From NCBI RefSeq assembly GCF_017306585.1, contig NZ_JAFKIC010000162.1, forward strand, positions 1-35,948: 35,948 nt of DNA. The letters are read 5' to 3'. Each line of letters begins with the position of its first letter. Position 1 is the stretch's first letter. Positions 26,038-34,300 of the stretch are shown piece after piece. Source of the DNA: Mesorhizobium sp. GTDB lineage: Bacteria; Pseudomonadota; Alphaproteobacteria; Rhizobiales; Rhizobiaceae. The position numbers and the translations under genes were made by a program. Under the pieces are notes generated by a model. That model was given only the letters and a program-made list of their open reading frames with translations. It did no database searches and was not told the DNA's origin.

Positions 26038-26104
26038 GGCATAAGCGGCCAATGGGAGGCCGACGCCTGTTCCGGCTCGCGGCACCGCTGCCGCAATCGT
26101 GATC

Positions 26105-26118
26105 TGATACGCGTATCA
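26105..26118. promoter_or_regulatory. Palindromic site upstream of the TTT transporter
   Basis: TGATACGCGTATCA is a perfect 14-base palindrome 75 bases before the TctC-like start. A second, looser inverted repeat (CTTAC and GTAAG, six bases apart) lies at 26134-26149. Both could bind a regulator encoded outside the window; none is encoded next to this operon. Confidence 0.45.
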
Positions 26119-26192
26119 CCCCCCTGAAAAATTCTTACCGATTTGTAAGGTCATGGGTTAGAACCGCATTGGGGGTCCATGCGGGGGTCGGT

Positions 26193-27197
26193 ATGCTGGC
26201 TATGATTTTTCGCGCGCCGCGCGCGCTTTGCGTTCTCTTTGCTGGTCTTTTCCTGGCTGTATGCGGGCAGGCGCAAGCGGTCGAATTCAAGACGATCACG
26301 ATCAAGGTGGGCTACGGACCCGGCGGCGGCTATGACCAGACGTCGCGCGTGATCGCGCGCCATTTCGGCCGGTTCCTGCCGGGCAATCCGGATGTCATCG
26401 TCCAGAACGTTCCCGGCGGCGGCAGCCTCAAGCTCACCAAGATGGTGCTGGGCAGCGAGCCCGCGGACGGAAGCGTCATCGCGTCGATCAGCGAGGCGAT
26501 GTCCTACGCCCCGGTGCTTGACCCGCAGAACGCGAATTTCGATCCGCTTGCGCTGCAATGGATCGGTTCGCTCGTTAACGAGCCGGCCTATTGCATGACC
26601 GCGAAGAGCACCGGCATCGATACGATGGACAAGTTCCTGCAGTCCGATTTCCTGATCGGCGCGACCGGCAAGAGCAGCGTCACCTATATTTTCGCGGCGC
26701 TGGTCAAGAACGGGCTGAAGGCGAAATTCAAGATCGTCACCGGCTTCGACGGCACCGCGGATATCGAACTGGCCATGCAGCGCGGCGAGATCGCTGGGAT
26801 GTGCGGGGTTTCCAGCTACAACATCTCGGGAAACCGCGACACGCTCAACCTCATCGGAACGTTCGGCTCCGGCCCGGCCGAGGGGCAGAAGCAGTTCGAG
26901 CGATTTACCGCCAGGATTCAGGATCCGAAGCTGCAGGAGGCGGCCACGCTTATCGAGACGGCTTTGCACTTCCATCACCCGCTGGTCGTTCCGACGGACA
27001 CTCCCAAGGAAACCGTCGAGGCGCTCCGCAAGGGGTACATGGAGATGGTCCGCGACCCCGCCTTCCTCGCAGACATCGGCAAGCTCAGCGACATGGCCGT
27101 CAACGCCACCAGCGGCGAAGAGATAAGCCAGCTCGTGTCGAAGCAGTTGCAGGTGGATCCGGGGGTGTTCGAGACCGCCAGGGATCTTGTGAAATAA
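26193..27197 (+). CDS. Tripartite tricarboxylate transporter binding protein (TctC-like)
   Basis: A 334-residue periplasmic binding protein of the Bug/TctC family, with a signal peptide (about residues 1-29, ending AQA). The mature part has VGYGPGGGYDQTSRVIARHF and the conserved VIVQNVPGGGSLK, which are typical of the family. The ATG at 26193 follows GGGGGTCGGT; a TTG at 26169 and an ATG at 26202 are alternatives. Such proteins bind carboxylates (citrate, tartrate, other acids) or aromatic acids, and the ligand cannot be told here. It feeds the fused membrane protein encoded 22 bases downstream. Confidence 0.92.
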   Translation: MLAMIFRAPRALCVLFAGLFLAVCGQAQAVEFKTITIKVGYGPGGGYDQTSRVIARHFGRFLPGNPDVIVQNVPGGGSLKLTKMVLGSEPADGSVIASISEAMSYAPVLDPQNANFDPLALQWIGSLVNEPAYCMTAKSTGIDTMDKFLQSDFLIGATGKSSVTYIFAALVKNGLKAKFKIVTGFDGTADIELAMQRGEIAGMCGVSSYNISGNRDTLNLIGTFGSGPAEGQKQFERFTARIQDPKLQEAATLIETALHFHHPLVVPTDTPKETVEALRKGYMEMVRDPAFLADIGKLSDMAVNATSGEEISQLVSKQLQVDPGVFETARDLVK

Positions 27198-27219
27198 GGC
27201 TGGGGCGGGGCTTCGAAAG

Positions 27220-29196
27220 GTGGACCTGATCCTGACCGCCATCGTCGAGATGGCCCAGCCGTTCCGCATGCTGATGCTGGTGACCGGGGTTTTCGCCGGG
27301 CTGATTGTCGGCGTCGTTCCAGGCATTGGCGGGCTGTTCGCCATGGCCCTGCTCATCCCCATGACCTACAATATGGACGCCTATGCGGCCTTCGCGCTGC
27401 TGCTCGGCATGGGGTCGGTCAACACCACATCGGACACCATACCGGCAATCCTCTTCGGCGTTCCCGGCTCGGTCGGTGCCGCGGCAACAGTGCTGGATGG
27501 CCATGCCATGGCCAAGAAAGGCGAAGCCGCGCGCGCCTTCGGCGCCTCCTATTCCGCGTCGATGATCGGTGGCGTGTTCGGCGCACTGGTGCTCGCGGCG
27601 GCCATCCCGGTGATGCGGCCGCTGGTCCTTTATCTCAAGACACCGGACTTCTTCGCCATCTGCGCCTTCGGCCTTTCGATCGTTGCGATGCTGGCGGGAA
27701 GCCAGCCGCTCAAGGGGCTGGCGGCGGCGATGTTCGGCATGCTGGCCTCGTTCGTCGGCATCGACGAGATCGCCGGCATCGACCGGTGGACGTTCGGTGA
27801 AATCTACCTGTGGGACGGTCTGCCGGTCGCACTGGTGTTTCTCGGCCTGTTCGGCCTGCCCGAACTCGCCTCGCTGCTGTTGCGCGGTTCCATTCAGGGC
27901 AACGCCGAGAAGCCGACCTATGCCGGCATGTGGCAAGGCATCATGGATACGGTGCGGGAGTGGCCGCTGGTCCTGCGCTGCAGCACCATAGGCTCGCTGC
28001 TCGGTGCGGTTCCCGGCGTCGGCATCGCGGTGCTGGATTGGATCGCCTATGGCTATGCCGCGCGCCGGCCGGGGGCCGGGCCGAAGTTCGGCGAAGGCAA
28101 TGTCCGGGGCGTCATCGCGCCCGAAAGCGCCAACAACGCCAAGGAAGGCGGCTCGCTTATCCCGACCATCGCTTTCGGCGTGCCGGGTTCGGCTTCCATG
28201 AGCATCCTGCTCGGCGCATTCGTGGTGCATGGCCTCGTTCCCGGCCCGGACATGCTCGGCAAGAATGCCGCCCTCACAATGTCGATGGTGTTCAGCATCG
28301 CGGTGGCGAACATCGTCGGCGCGGTGACCTGCCTCGTGCTGACGAGGCCGCTGGCCCGCATCGCGCAGGTATCGGCCGCGATACTGGTGCCGCTGGTGGT
28401 GACCTTCATCGTGGTCGGCGCATACCAGACCAATATGAGCGCTTTCGACTTCGCCCTGGTCATCGGCGTCGGCGCTGTCGGCATGGCGATGAAGGAACTC
28501 AACTGGCCGCGCTCGGCCTTCTCGCTGGGGTTCGTGCTCGGCCCGAGCCTCGAAAACTATTTCTTCCTTGCCTACCAGATTTCCGGCTGGTCGTGGCTTG
28601 CCCAGCCGCTGGTGCTGCTGCTGCTCGGGCTGGCGGTGGTCGGCGTCATCAGACAGACGCTCGCGTGGATCAGGGCCAGAAACGCCGGCGGCCCGCTGCC
28701 GCCCGCGCTGCCCGACATCGTCGCCGGCGCGGCCATGACGCTGCTGGCGCTCGCCGCCCTGGTGACCGCCGCGACAGGCTTCCCCTTCGAGGCCGCCATC
28801 TTCCCCATCATCACGGCCGGACTGCTGGCGGTATTCTCATCGGTCACGACCGTGCAGACGGCGCTGAGGTGGCGTCGCCGCGCGCCGTCCGGCTCCGAAT
28901 CGCAGGCGTCTCAGGCCCATGGCGAATGGACGCCGGCCACCGAACCGACCATGAAGGGCAATCTGTCAGTCATAGGCCTGTGCCTTGCCCTGGCTGTCCT
29001 GATCCTGCTGGTGGGGCATCTGGCGGCGACATTTGTCTTCGTTGCCGGGAGCATCATGCTGCTTGGCGTGAAGTCCTGGCGCAAACCGATCGTGATTGCC
29101 GCCGTCACGACGGTATTTGTCTATTCGGTCTTCGACATGCTGGCGTCACAACCCTGGCCGACGCCCTGGCTCGGGCGCGTCACGGGCATATTCTAG
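27220..29196 (+). CDS. TctA-TctB fusion membrane protein of a tripartite tricarboxylate transporter
   Basis: A 658-residue integral membrane protein. Residues 1 to about 497 are the large TctA subunit, with GLIVGVVPGIGGLFAMALL and GVPGSVGAAATVLDGHAMAK, then a second GVPGSASMSILLGAF repeat. From about 498 (LPDIVAGAAMTLLALAALV) to the end it resembles the small four-helix TctB subunit, which is a separate gene in most systems. A basic, hydrophilic stretch (about residues 550-580) separates the TctB helix pairs. The start is a GTG with only a weak ribosome site. The gene ends a single base from the convergent adenylation enzyme gene, with no terminator between them. Confidence 0.9.
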   Translation: MDLILTAIVEMAQPFRMLMLVTGVFAGLIVGVVPGIGGLFAMALLIPMTYNMDAYAAFALLLGMGSVNTTSDTIPAILFGVPGSVGAAATVLDGHAMAKKGEAARAFGASYSASMIGGVFGALVLAAAIPVMRPLVLYLKTPDFFAICAFGLSIVAMLAGSQPLKGLAAAMFGMLASFVGIDEIAGIDRWTFGEIYLWDGLPVALVFLGLFGLPELASLLLRGSIQGNAEKPTYAGMWQGIMDTVREWPLVLRCSTIGSLLGAVPGVGIAVLDWIAYGYAARRPGAGPKFGEGNVRGVIAPESANNAKEGGSLIPTIAFGVPGSASMSILLGAFVVHGLVPGPDMLGKNAALTMSMVFSIAVANIVGAVTCLVLTRPLARIAQVSAAILVPLVVTFIVVGAYQTNMSAFDFALVIGVGAVGMAMKELNWPRSAFSLGFVLGPSLENYFFLAYQISGWSWLAQPLVLLLLGLAVVGVIRQTLAWIRARNAGGPLPPALPDIVAGAAMTLLALAALVTAATGFPFEAAIFPIITAGLLAVFSSVTTVQTALRWRRRAPSGSESQASQAHGEWTPATEPTMKGNLSVIGLCLALAVLILLVGHLAATFVFVAGSIMLLGVKSWRKPIVIAAVTTVFVYSVFDMLASQPWPTPWLGRVTGIF

Positions 29197-29197
29197 C

Positions 29198-30661
29198 TTA
29201 TTTCCGCGCCAGCGTTTCGACCAACTGGCGGCGCAGCAGCTTGCCGTTGTCGCTGTATGGCAGGGAGGCAACGAGCCGTATCTCGCGCGGCCGCCGATCC
29301 GCCGCGATGTTGGCGCGCAGGAAAGCCTGCAACTCCTCGATCGTCCCCTGTTCTGAAACGATGAAGGCGGCGATCTCCTGTCCCATGGTCTCGTCCGGAA
29401 AGCCTGCGACGGCGACATCGCGCACCTTAGGATGCGTGCGGATCAGCTTTTCCAGTTCCTGTGGCGCGACGCTGACTCCGCCGCGAACGATCATGTCGGC
29501 TTCCCGGTCGACGATCGTGATAAATCCGTCCGCGTCGAGGAAGCCGATGTCGCCGGGAATGCCCCAGTCGGCGCCCATGATCTGCGGATCGACGAATGGG
29601 CGATTGTCGGGCATCAGCACCGCCGACGCCATCGTGGGGGTGCGGGCCTTGATCAGGCCGCGTTCGCCTTGCGGCAGCGCCCGGCCGTCCGCATCGAGAA
29701 TCTCGATCTGGACGCCTGCCACCGGCCTGCCAGCGCTTTCCGGCTTGGCCAGGATATCCAGGCCCGAGAGCGAGGATATGATGCCGGTCAGGCTCGACGA
29801 GTAGCTTATGCGGTATCCCGGCGAGATGTAGCGGTAGGCGGCGATCTTGTCCTCGCCCCTGGCGGGTCCGCCCACGCTGTAGAGCACGGACAGTTGCGGT
29901 AGCAGGTGAGTGGCGCGCTCGCCAACCTCCTTGACCATCCGGGCAATGACCGACGGCGCCAGCGCCGTGCCGCTCGCCTGGAACGACAGCAGCGCCTCGA
30001 TGAGCTCCGAAGGGGTGAACAGAGGCGGGAAGAACCGCACGACGCCGCCGTAGAGCAAATAGCCGAACACCTGGTGTCGCATTGCCGAATAGGAGAGGGC
30101 CATCGGCGTCAGGAAGCGCTTGGCGGTGCCTTCCACGACGGCCCGGCGCGCGGCGATGCGGCGGGCCAGCGCCTCATGCGACTGGATATAGGCTTTCGGA
30201 TCGCCTGTCGTGCCGGACGAGAAGATCAGGAAGGCCGGAATAGCATCGTCCATCGGCGCCTCGGCGCGGAGATCGGGCGAGGAGGCTGTCTTCCAGCCAG
30301 CGTCGAAGAGGGCGTTGGGGTAGACTTCGTCGCCAGGCATGGCGCGGCTTTCGAAAATGATCTTCAAGCCGAAGTCGCGGGCCTGCCTGGCGCGCTGGCT
30401 TCTGGGCGTTCGAAAGTCGATGACGACAGGGGTGGCGCTGTTCTTCCAGCAGGCAATGATGGAGAGCACGACATCGATGTTGTCGACCATGGCGAGGCCG
30501 ACGCGGTCGCCGGGCCTGATGCCCGATGCGCCGAAATTGGCAGCCAGGCGCCCGATCTGCGCCAGCGCCTGGGCATAGGTGACCTGTGACCGGTCACCGA
30601 CCATCGCGACCTTGTCGCCATGGCTGGCGAAGGCCTCCAAAAGCTGCCGGCCAAAACTCAT
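29198..30661 (-). CDS. Stand-alone acyl/aminoacyl-adenylating enzyme (ANL superfamily)
   Basis: A 487-residue enzyme that activates a carboxylic acid as its AMP ester. The P-loop is SSGTTGDPKA (148-157). The hinge region reads GDIGFLDADG then DREADMIVRGGVSVAPQELE, and the C-terminal catalytic lysine is K474 in SDNGKLLRR. The A5 motif is altered to YSSSLTG and lacks the usual Glu, and the A4 region (LSYSAMRHQ) lacks the Asp that anchors an alpha-amino group. A non-alpha-amino acid substrate is therefore likelier. Its start overlaps the stop of the carrier-thioesterase gene (ATGA), so it is coupled to it and probably loads that carrier. Acyl-CoA ligase activity remains possible. Confidence 0.85.
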   Translation of the reverse strand: MSFGRQLLEAFASHGDKVAMVGDRSQVTYAQALAQIGRLAANFGASGIRPGDRVGLAMVDNIDVVLSIIACWKNSATPVVIDFRTPRSQRARQARDFGLKIIFESRAMPGDEVYPNALFDAGWKTASSPDLRAEAPMDDAIPAFLIFSSGTTGDPKAYIQSHEALARRIAARRAVVEGTAKRFLTPMALSYSAMRHQVFGYLLYGGVVRFFPPLFTPSELIEALLSFQASGTALAPSVIARMVKEVGERATHLLPQLSVLYSVGGPARGEDKIAAYRYISPGYRISYSSSLTGIISSLSGLDILAKPESAGRPVAGVQIEILDADGRALPQGERGLIKARTPTMASAVLMPDNRPFVDPQIMGADWGIPGDIGFLDADGFITIVDREADMIVRGGVSVAPQELEKLIRTHPKVRDVAVAGFPDETMGQEIAAFIVSEQGTIEELQAFLRANIAADRRPREIRLVASLPYSDNGKLLRRQLVETLARK

Positions 30662-31713
30662 GAATTGAGCCGAACGTCGCGCGCCGCGCCGCGCCGTTCG
30701 GCCAGGAAAGCGAGAATTTCCGCGTCGATCGCGTCCATGTTGGCCTTGCGGAATTTGTTGTGCGTGCCCGGCATGACAACCGTTTTCACGCTGGCCTTGT
30801 CGGATGCCCAGCCCTTGTAGTCCGCCACCGTCGTGGCGCCCCATTCCGAACTGGCGAGGATCAGGATGTCGCAGGGGTAGGATGACGGCACGAAGCCGGC
30901 GGCTGCCTGCAGCAGCGTGCTCTTGTAGGCCTTCTTGCGCAGGTGCCGCCCAAGCCGCGTCTGCCCTAGCCCCACTGTCTTCAGAGCGTCGCGCAGGAGG
31001 CGCCAGTAGATCACCTTGCGGGCGATGTTGCGCCGCCTGCCTTCGGTCAGCCGATCATCGGGCATCGGCTTCAGCCAGGCCGAACCCGGCGAGGGTGGGT
31101 CGATGAGCACGATCGCCGGCCGCTTGCCGGTTGCCTCGTGGCTCAGCCGGCCGACCTCGATGGCCAGCAGGCCGCCGACGCAGATGCCGCCGACAATGTC
31201 GGGATGCCGGCCGGTCACCGATGTCAGGGCCTCGAAGTAATTCGAGCAGATCTCGGCCATGCCGGAATAGGGCGTCTCGCCAGGCTCGGTACCCATGCCG
31301 CGCACCGCCATGATGGCGTATTTCTGCTTCAGCTGCCTGCTGAAGCGGTTGGCGAACAGCGCCGAGCCGGTAATGCCGTGGATCATGGCGATCGGTTCGT
31401 CACCTGTACTGCCCGAGACCGGCACGATCAGTTCGCGGGCCGGATGCATCGGCACCAGCGAGGCGATCAACCGGCCGAACTCGCGCGGTGTCTGTGCCTC
31501 GAGCAGTACGGAAGTTTGCAGCTTGACCCCGAACCGCTTCTGCACGGCAAGCACCAGGGTCTCGGCCATCAGCGAATCGCCGCCGAGATCGAAGAAATTT
31601 TCGTCGAGACCGACGCTGGGAACCTGCAATTCGCTGGCGAAAATACCAGCAATCGCATGTGCTGGCGCATCGCCCGGCGACGCGACAGCGCGCGCCCTTG
31701 GCTGAACATTCAT
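30658..31713 (-). CDS. Carrier protein-thioesterase didomain with Cys nucleophile (NRPS-like)
   Basis: A 351-residue protein. Residues about 18-85 are a phosphopantetheine carrier domain with DLGGDSLMAE; S47 is the attachment site. Residues about 105-345 are an alpha/beta-hydrolase thioesterase like those ending NRPS lines. The oxyanion region is HGITG (112-116), the nucleophile elbow GICVG with C178 in place of the usual Ser, the acid is likely D205 (LIDPP) and the base H318 (PGTHNKF). It has no condensation domain. Together with the coupled adenylation enzyme it makes a minimal load-hold-release pathway. Cys-type thioesterases are known in beta-lactone and monobactam assembly (ObiF, SulM), but the product here is unknown. 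Confidence 0.88.
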   Translation of the reverse strand: MNVQPRARAVASPGDAPAHAIAGIFASELQVPSVGLDENFFDLGGDSLMAETLVLAVQKRFGVKLQTSVLLEAQTPREFGRLIASLVPMHPARELIVPVSGSTGDEPIAMIHGITGSALFANRFSRQLKQKYAIMAVRGMGTEPGETPYSGMAEICSNYFEALTSVTGRHPDIVGGICVGGLLAIEVGRLSHEATGKRPAIVLIDPPSPGSAWLKPMPDDRLTEGRRRNIARKVIYWRLLRDALKTVGLGQTRLGRHLRKKAYKSTLLQAAAGFVPSSYPCDILILASSEWGATTVADYKGWASDKASVKTVVMPGTHNKFRKANMDAIDAEILAFLAERRGAARDVRLNS

Positions 31714-31743
31714 CGGAAAGCCCCTGACCGATGTCTATGTCGC

Positions 31744-31772
31744 CTTTTACGCACAGCTGTGTCCAGGGACAA
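31744..31772 (-). promoter_or_regulatory. Promoter of the carrier-thioesterase/adenylation operon
   Basis: On the minus strand TTGTCC (31772-31767) and TAAAAG (31749-31744) are exactly 17 bases apart, each 4/6 or better to consensus. Transcription would begin about 25 bases before the ATG. The spacer contains the palindrome CACAGCTGTG (31752-31761), and the -35 box is part of a TGTCC/GGACA inverted repeat (31760-31771). Either could be an operator. Confidence 0.5.
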
Positions 31773-31868
31773 CCCCTTGATCCAACGGTGGGCAAAAAGA
31801 GCGGCAGGCCTGGCGCTCGAGGGTCAGCGAAATGGGAGCTGAAAGTGCGGTAATTTTGGACATTAGTC

Positions 31869-31897
31869 TTGACAGAAATACAGATGTTCACTACCCG
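31869..31897 (+). promoter_or_regulatory. Promoter of the oxidoreductase-dehydrogenase operon
   Basis: A perfect TTGACA (31869-31874) is followed after 17 bases by TACCCG, a poor -10 match. It sits 67 bases before the predicted start of the oxidoreductase gene. The -35 match is good; the -10 is not convincing. Confidence 0.35.
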
Positions 31898-31940
31898 TCA
31901 GGCACTTGAACAAGCCTGCAATGTGGGAGGAATAAGCGGT

Positions 31941-33269
31941 ATGGCTTCCAATATTTCGTTGACGGGCCTTGCCCGCGATCTCGATGAACGCGGCAAGTCG
32001 GGCAAGCCTATCCGCATCGGCCTGATCGGTTCTGGCGAGATGGGAACCGACATCGTTACCCGCGTCGCCCATATGTCGGGCATCGAGATCGGCGCCATTT
32101 CGGAACTCAACCTGCCTGCCGCCAGCAAGGCTGTGGACATCGCTTTCCAGGAAACCGGCCATGCGCGCGAAGCGTCGAACGCTTCGGCGATGACGGCGGC
32201 CATGGAGGCCGGCAAGGTGGCGGTCACCAACGACGCCAGCCTGGTCATCAACAACGACCTGATCGATGTCGTCATCGACGCCACCGGCGTTCCGGCGGTC
32301 GGCGCCGAGATCGGCCTGCGCGCCATGGAGCACGGCAAGCATCTGGTGATGATGAATGTCGAGGCCGACGTTACCATCGGCGCCTATCTCAAGAGCGAAG
32401 CCGACCGCCTCGGCGTCACCTATTCGCTCGGCGCGGGCGACGAGCCGTCCTCCTGCATGGAGCTGATCGAATTCGTCTCTGCGATGGGCCATCCGATCGT
32501 CGCCGCCGGCAAGGGCAAGAACAATCCGCTCAACATCGACGCGACCCCGCCCGCCTATGAGGAAGAAGCCAAGCGCCGGCACATGAATGTGCGCATGCTG
32601 GTCGAGTTCGTCGATGGCTCCAAGACCATGGTCGAGATGGCCGCGATCGCCAACGCCACCGGTCTGGTGCCCGACAAGGCGGGCATGCATGGTCCGGCGG
32701 CGACGCTGGGCGAACTGAACAAGGTGCTGGTGCCGCAGAAGGATGGCGGCGTGCTGTCCAGGGTCGGTGTCGTCGACTATTCGATCGGCAAGGGTGTCGC
32801 GCCCGGCGTCTTCGTCGTCGCCGACATGTCGCATCCGCGCATTTCGGAGCGTATGGAGGATCTGAAGATGGGCAAGGGCCCGTACTTCACCTTCCACCGC
32901 CCCTATCACCTGACCTCGCTCGAAGTGCCGCTGACCTGCGCCCGCGTCGTGCTCTACGGCAAGGCCGACATGGTTCCGCTGTCGAAGCCGGTGGCCGAAG
33001 TCGCCGCCGTGGCCAAGAAGGACATGCAGCCGGGCGAGAAGCTCGATGCGATCGGCGAATACTGCTACCGCGCCTGGATCATGACGGCGCCGGAAGCGCA
33101 TGCCGCCAGGGCCATTCCCTGCGGGCTGCTGCAGGGCGGTTCTGTGACCGCGCCGATCAAGAAGGGTGAGCTCATCACCTACGCAAACGCCGCGCCGGCG
33201 CCGGGCTCGAAGATCGCCGAGCTGCGCGCCCGCCAGGACAAACTCGTCTACGGAACCGTGGAGGCGTGA
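31941..33269 (+). CDS. NAD(P)-dependent oxidoreductase with C-terminal SAF domain (DXR-like/homoserine dehydrogenase-like)
   Basis: A 442-residue oxidoreductase. The N-terminal Rossmann fold has GLIGSGEMG (27-35), followed by the dehydrogenase phrase VVIDATGVPAVGAEIG. The C-terminal 80 residues form a SAF-type domain (MQPGEKLDAIGEYC, then GLLQGGSVTAPIKKGELITY). This is the architecture of the predicted homoserine dehydrogenase-like family that includes the Brucella DXR-like (DRL) enzyme of isoprenoid synthesis. Paralogues with other functions exist, so I do not assign that reaction. GGGAGGA eight bases before the ATG at 31941 fixes the start. It heads an operon with E1 alpha, E1 beta and E2 and probably supplies or modifies their substrate. 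Confidence 0.85.
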   Translation: MASNISLTGLARDLDERGKSGKPIRIGLIGSGEMGTDIVTRVAHMSGIEIGAISELNLPAASKAVDIAFQETGHAREASNASAMTAAMEAGKVAVTNDASLVINNDLIDVVIDATGVPAVGAEIGLRAMEHGKHLVMMNVEADVTIGAYLKSEADRLGVTYSLGAGDEPSSCMELIEFVSAMGHPIVAAGKGKNNPLNIDATPPAYEEEAKRRHMNVRMLVEFVDGSKTMVEMAAIANATGLVPDKAGMHGPAATLGELNKVLVPQKDGGVLSRVGVVDYSIGKGVAPGVFVVADMSHPRISERMEDLKMGKGPYFTFHRPYHLTSLEVPLTCARVVLYGKADMVPLSKPVAEVAAVAKKDMQPGEKLDAIGEYCYRAWIMTAPEAHAARAIPCGLLQGGSVTAPIKKGELITYANAAPAPGSKIAELRARQDKLVYGTVEA

Positions 33270-33271
33270 TC

Positions 33272-34300
33272 ATGGCCGGAGCCAGCAAAGCCGTCGCGGA
33301 CAGCCGCGCCAACCTGCCTTTCGTCTACCGCCAGTACAGCGCCGAGCAGCTCAAGGAAGTGCTCTACAAGATGTACCTCATCCGCCGCTTCGAAGAGGGC
33401 GCGGAAGAAAGCTACATGCGCGGCCTTATCCACGGCACCATGCACCTATCCATCGGCCAGGAAGCCAGCGCCATGGGCATCTGCATGCCGCTGACCGAGG
33501 ATGACCAGATCACCTCGACGCATCGCGGCCATGGCCACTGCATCGCCAAGGGCGCCGAGGTCAAGCGCATGTTCGCCGAATTCTTCGGCAAGACCACGGG
33601 CTACTGCAAGGGCCGTGGCGGCTCGATGCACATCGCCGATGTCGGCAAGGGTAATCTGGGCGCTAACGGCATCGTCGGCGGCGGTATTCCGATCGCGGTC
33701 GGCGCGGCGCTCTCCTCCAAGATGATGAAGACCGGCAAGGTCGTGGTCTCCTTCTTCGGCGACGGCGCCAACAATGAGGGCGCCTTCCACGAGGCGCTCA
33801 ACATGGCGGCGGTCTGGAAGCTGCCTGTCATCTTCGTCTGCGAGAACAACGGCTACGGCATGTCGACGTCGACGGCCCGCTCGACCGCGGTGAAGAACAT
33901 CGCCGATCGCGCCAGCGCCTATTCGATGCCCGGCGTCATCGTCAACGGCAACATCTTCTCGGAAGTCGCCGAGGCCTCGCATAAAGCCGTCGAGCGCGCG
34001 CGCGCCGGCGAAGGGCCAACGCTGATCGAGTCCAAGACCTATCGCCATCGCGGCCATTCCAAGAGCGACCGCAACCGCTATCGCACCAAGGAAGAGATCG
34101 AGGACTGGATGTCGAACCGGGATCCGATCACGCTGTTCGAAAACGAGCTGCGGGAATTCGGCTTCATCGATGACAAGGGCATCGAATCCATCCGCGACGC
34201 GGTGGCGAAGGAAATCGCCGACGGCATCGAGTTCGCCAAGGCGAGCCCGTCGCCCGATGTGCGCGATACGGCAAACTATGTCTATACGGAGCAGGCGTGA
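33272..34300 (+). CDS. 2-oxoacid/acetoin dehydrogenase E1 component, alpha subunit
   Basis: A 342-residue thiamine-diphosphate enzyme subunit. The TPP/Mg motif runs from GDGANNEG (163-170) to ENN (191-193), with the conserved [13 protein letters not shown] and GKGRGGSMH-like loop (CKGRGGSMH). It decarboxylates a 2-oxo acid or cleaves acetoin, passing the acyl unit to the E2 lipoyl arm. Sequence style fits the AcoA/PdhA group; acetoin, pyruvate or another 2-oxo acid are all possible. The ATG at 33272 has GGAGG at good spacing; a GTG two codons upstream overlaps the preceding stop. It is followed directly by the beta subunit. Confidence 0.93.
   Translation: MAGASKAVADSRANLPFVYRQYSAEQLKEVLYKMYLIRRFEEGAEESYMRGLIHGTMHLSIGQEASAMGICMPLTEDDQITSTHRGHGHCIAKGAEVKRMFAEFFGKTTGYCKGRGGSMHIADVGKGNLGANGIVGGGIPIAVGAALSSKMMKTGKVVVSFFGDGANNEGAFHEALNMAAVWKLPVIFVCENNGYGMSTSTARSTAVKNIADRASAYSMPGVIVNGNIFSEVAEASHKAVERARAGEGPTLIESKTYRHRGHSKSDRNRYRTKEEIEDWMSNRDPITLFENELREFGFIDDKGIESIRDAVAKEIADGIEFAKASPSPDVRDTANYVYTEQA

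Noticed and set aside
27810-29804. 664-codon open frame on the plus strand
   Set aside because: It is frame-shifted within the TctA-TctB gene and then antisense to the adenylation gene; composition is typical of a shadow frame.
29198-30661. Adenylation enzyme as a plain acyl-CoA synthetase
   Set aside because: Not excluded, but translational coupling to a carrier-thioesterase makes carrier loading the better first hypothesis.
20090-31761. CACAGCTGTG occurring in both the phosphodiester operon leader and the thioesterase promoter
   Set aside because: A 10-base palindrome seen twice, with different flanks and unlinked functions, is weak evidence for a shared regulator.
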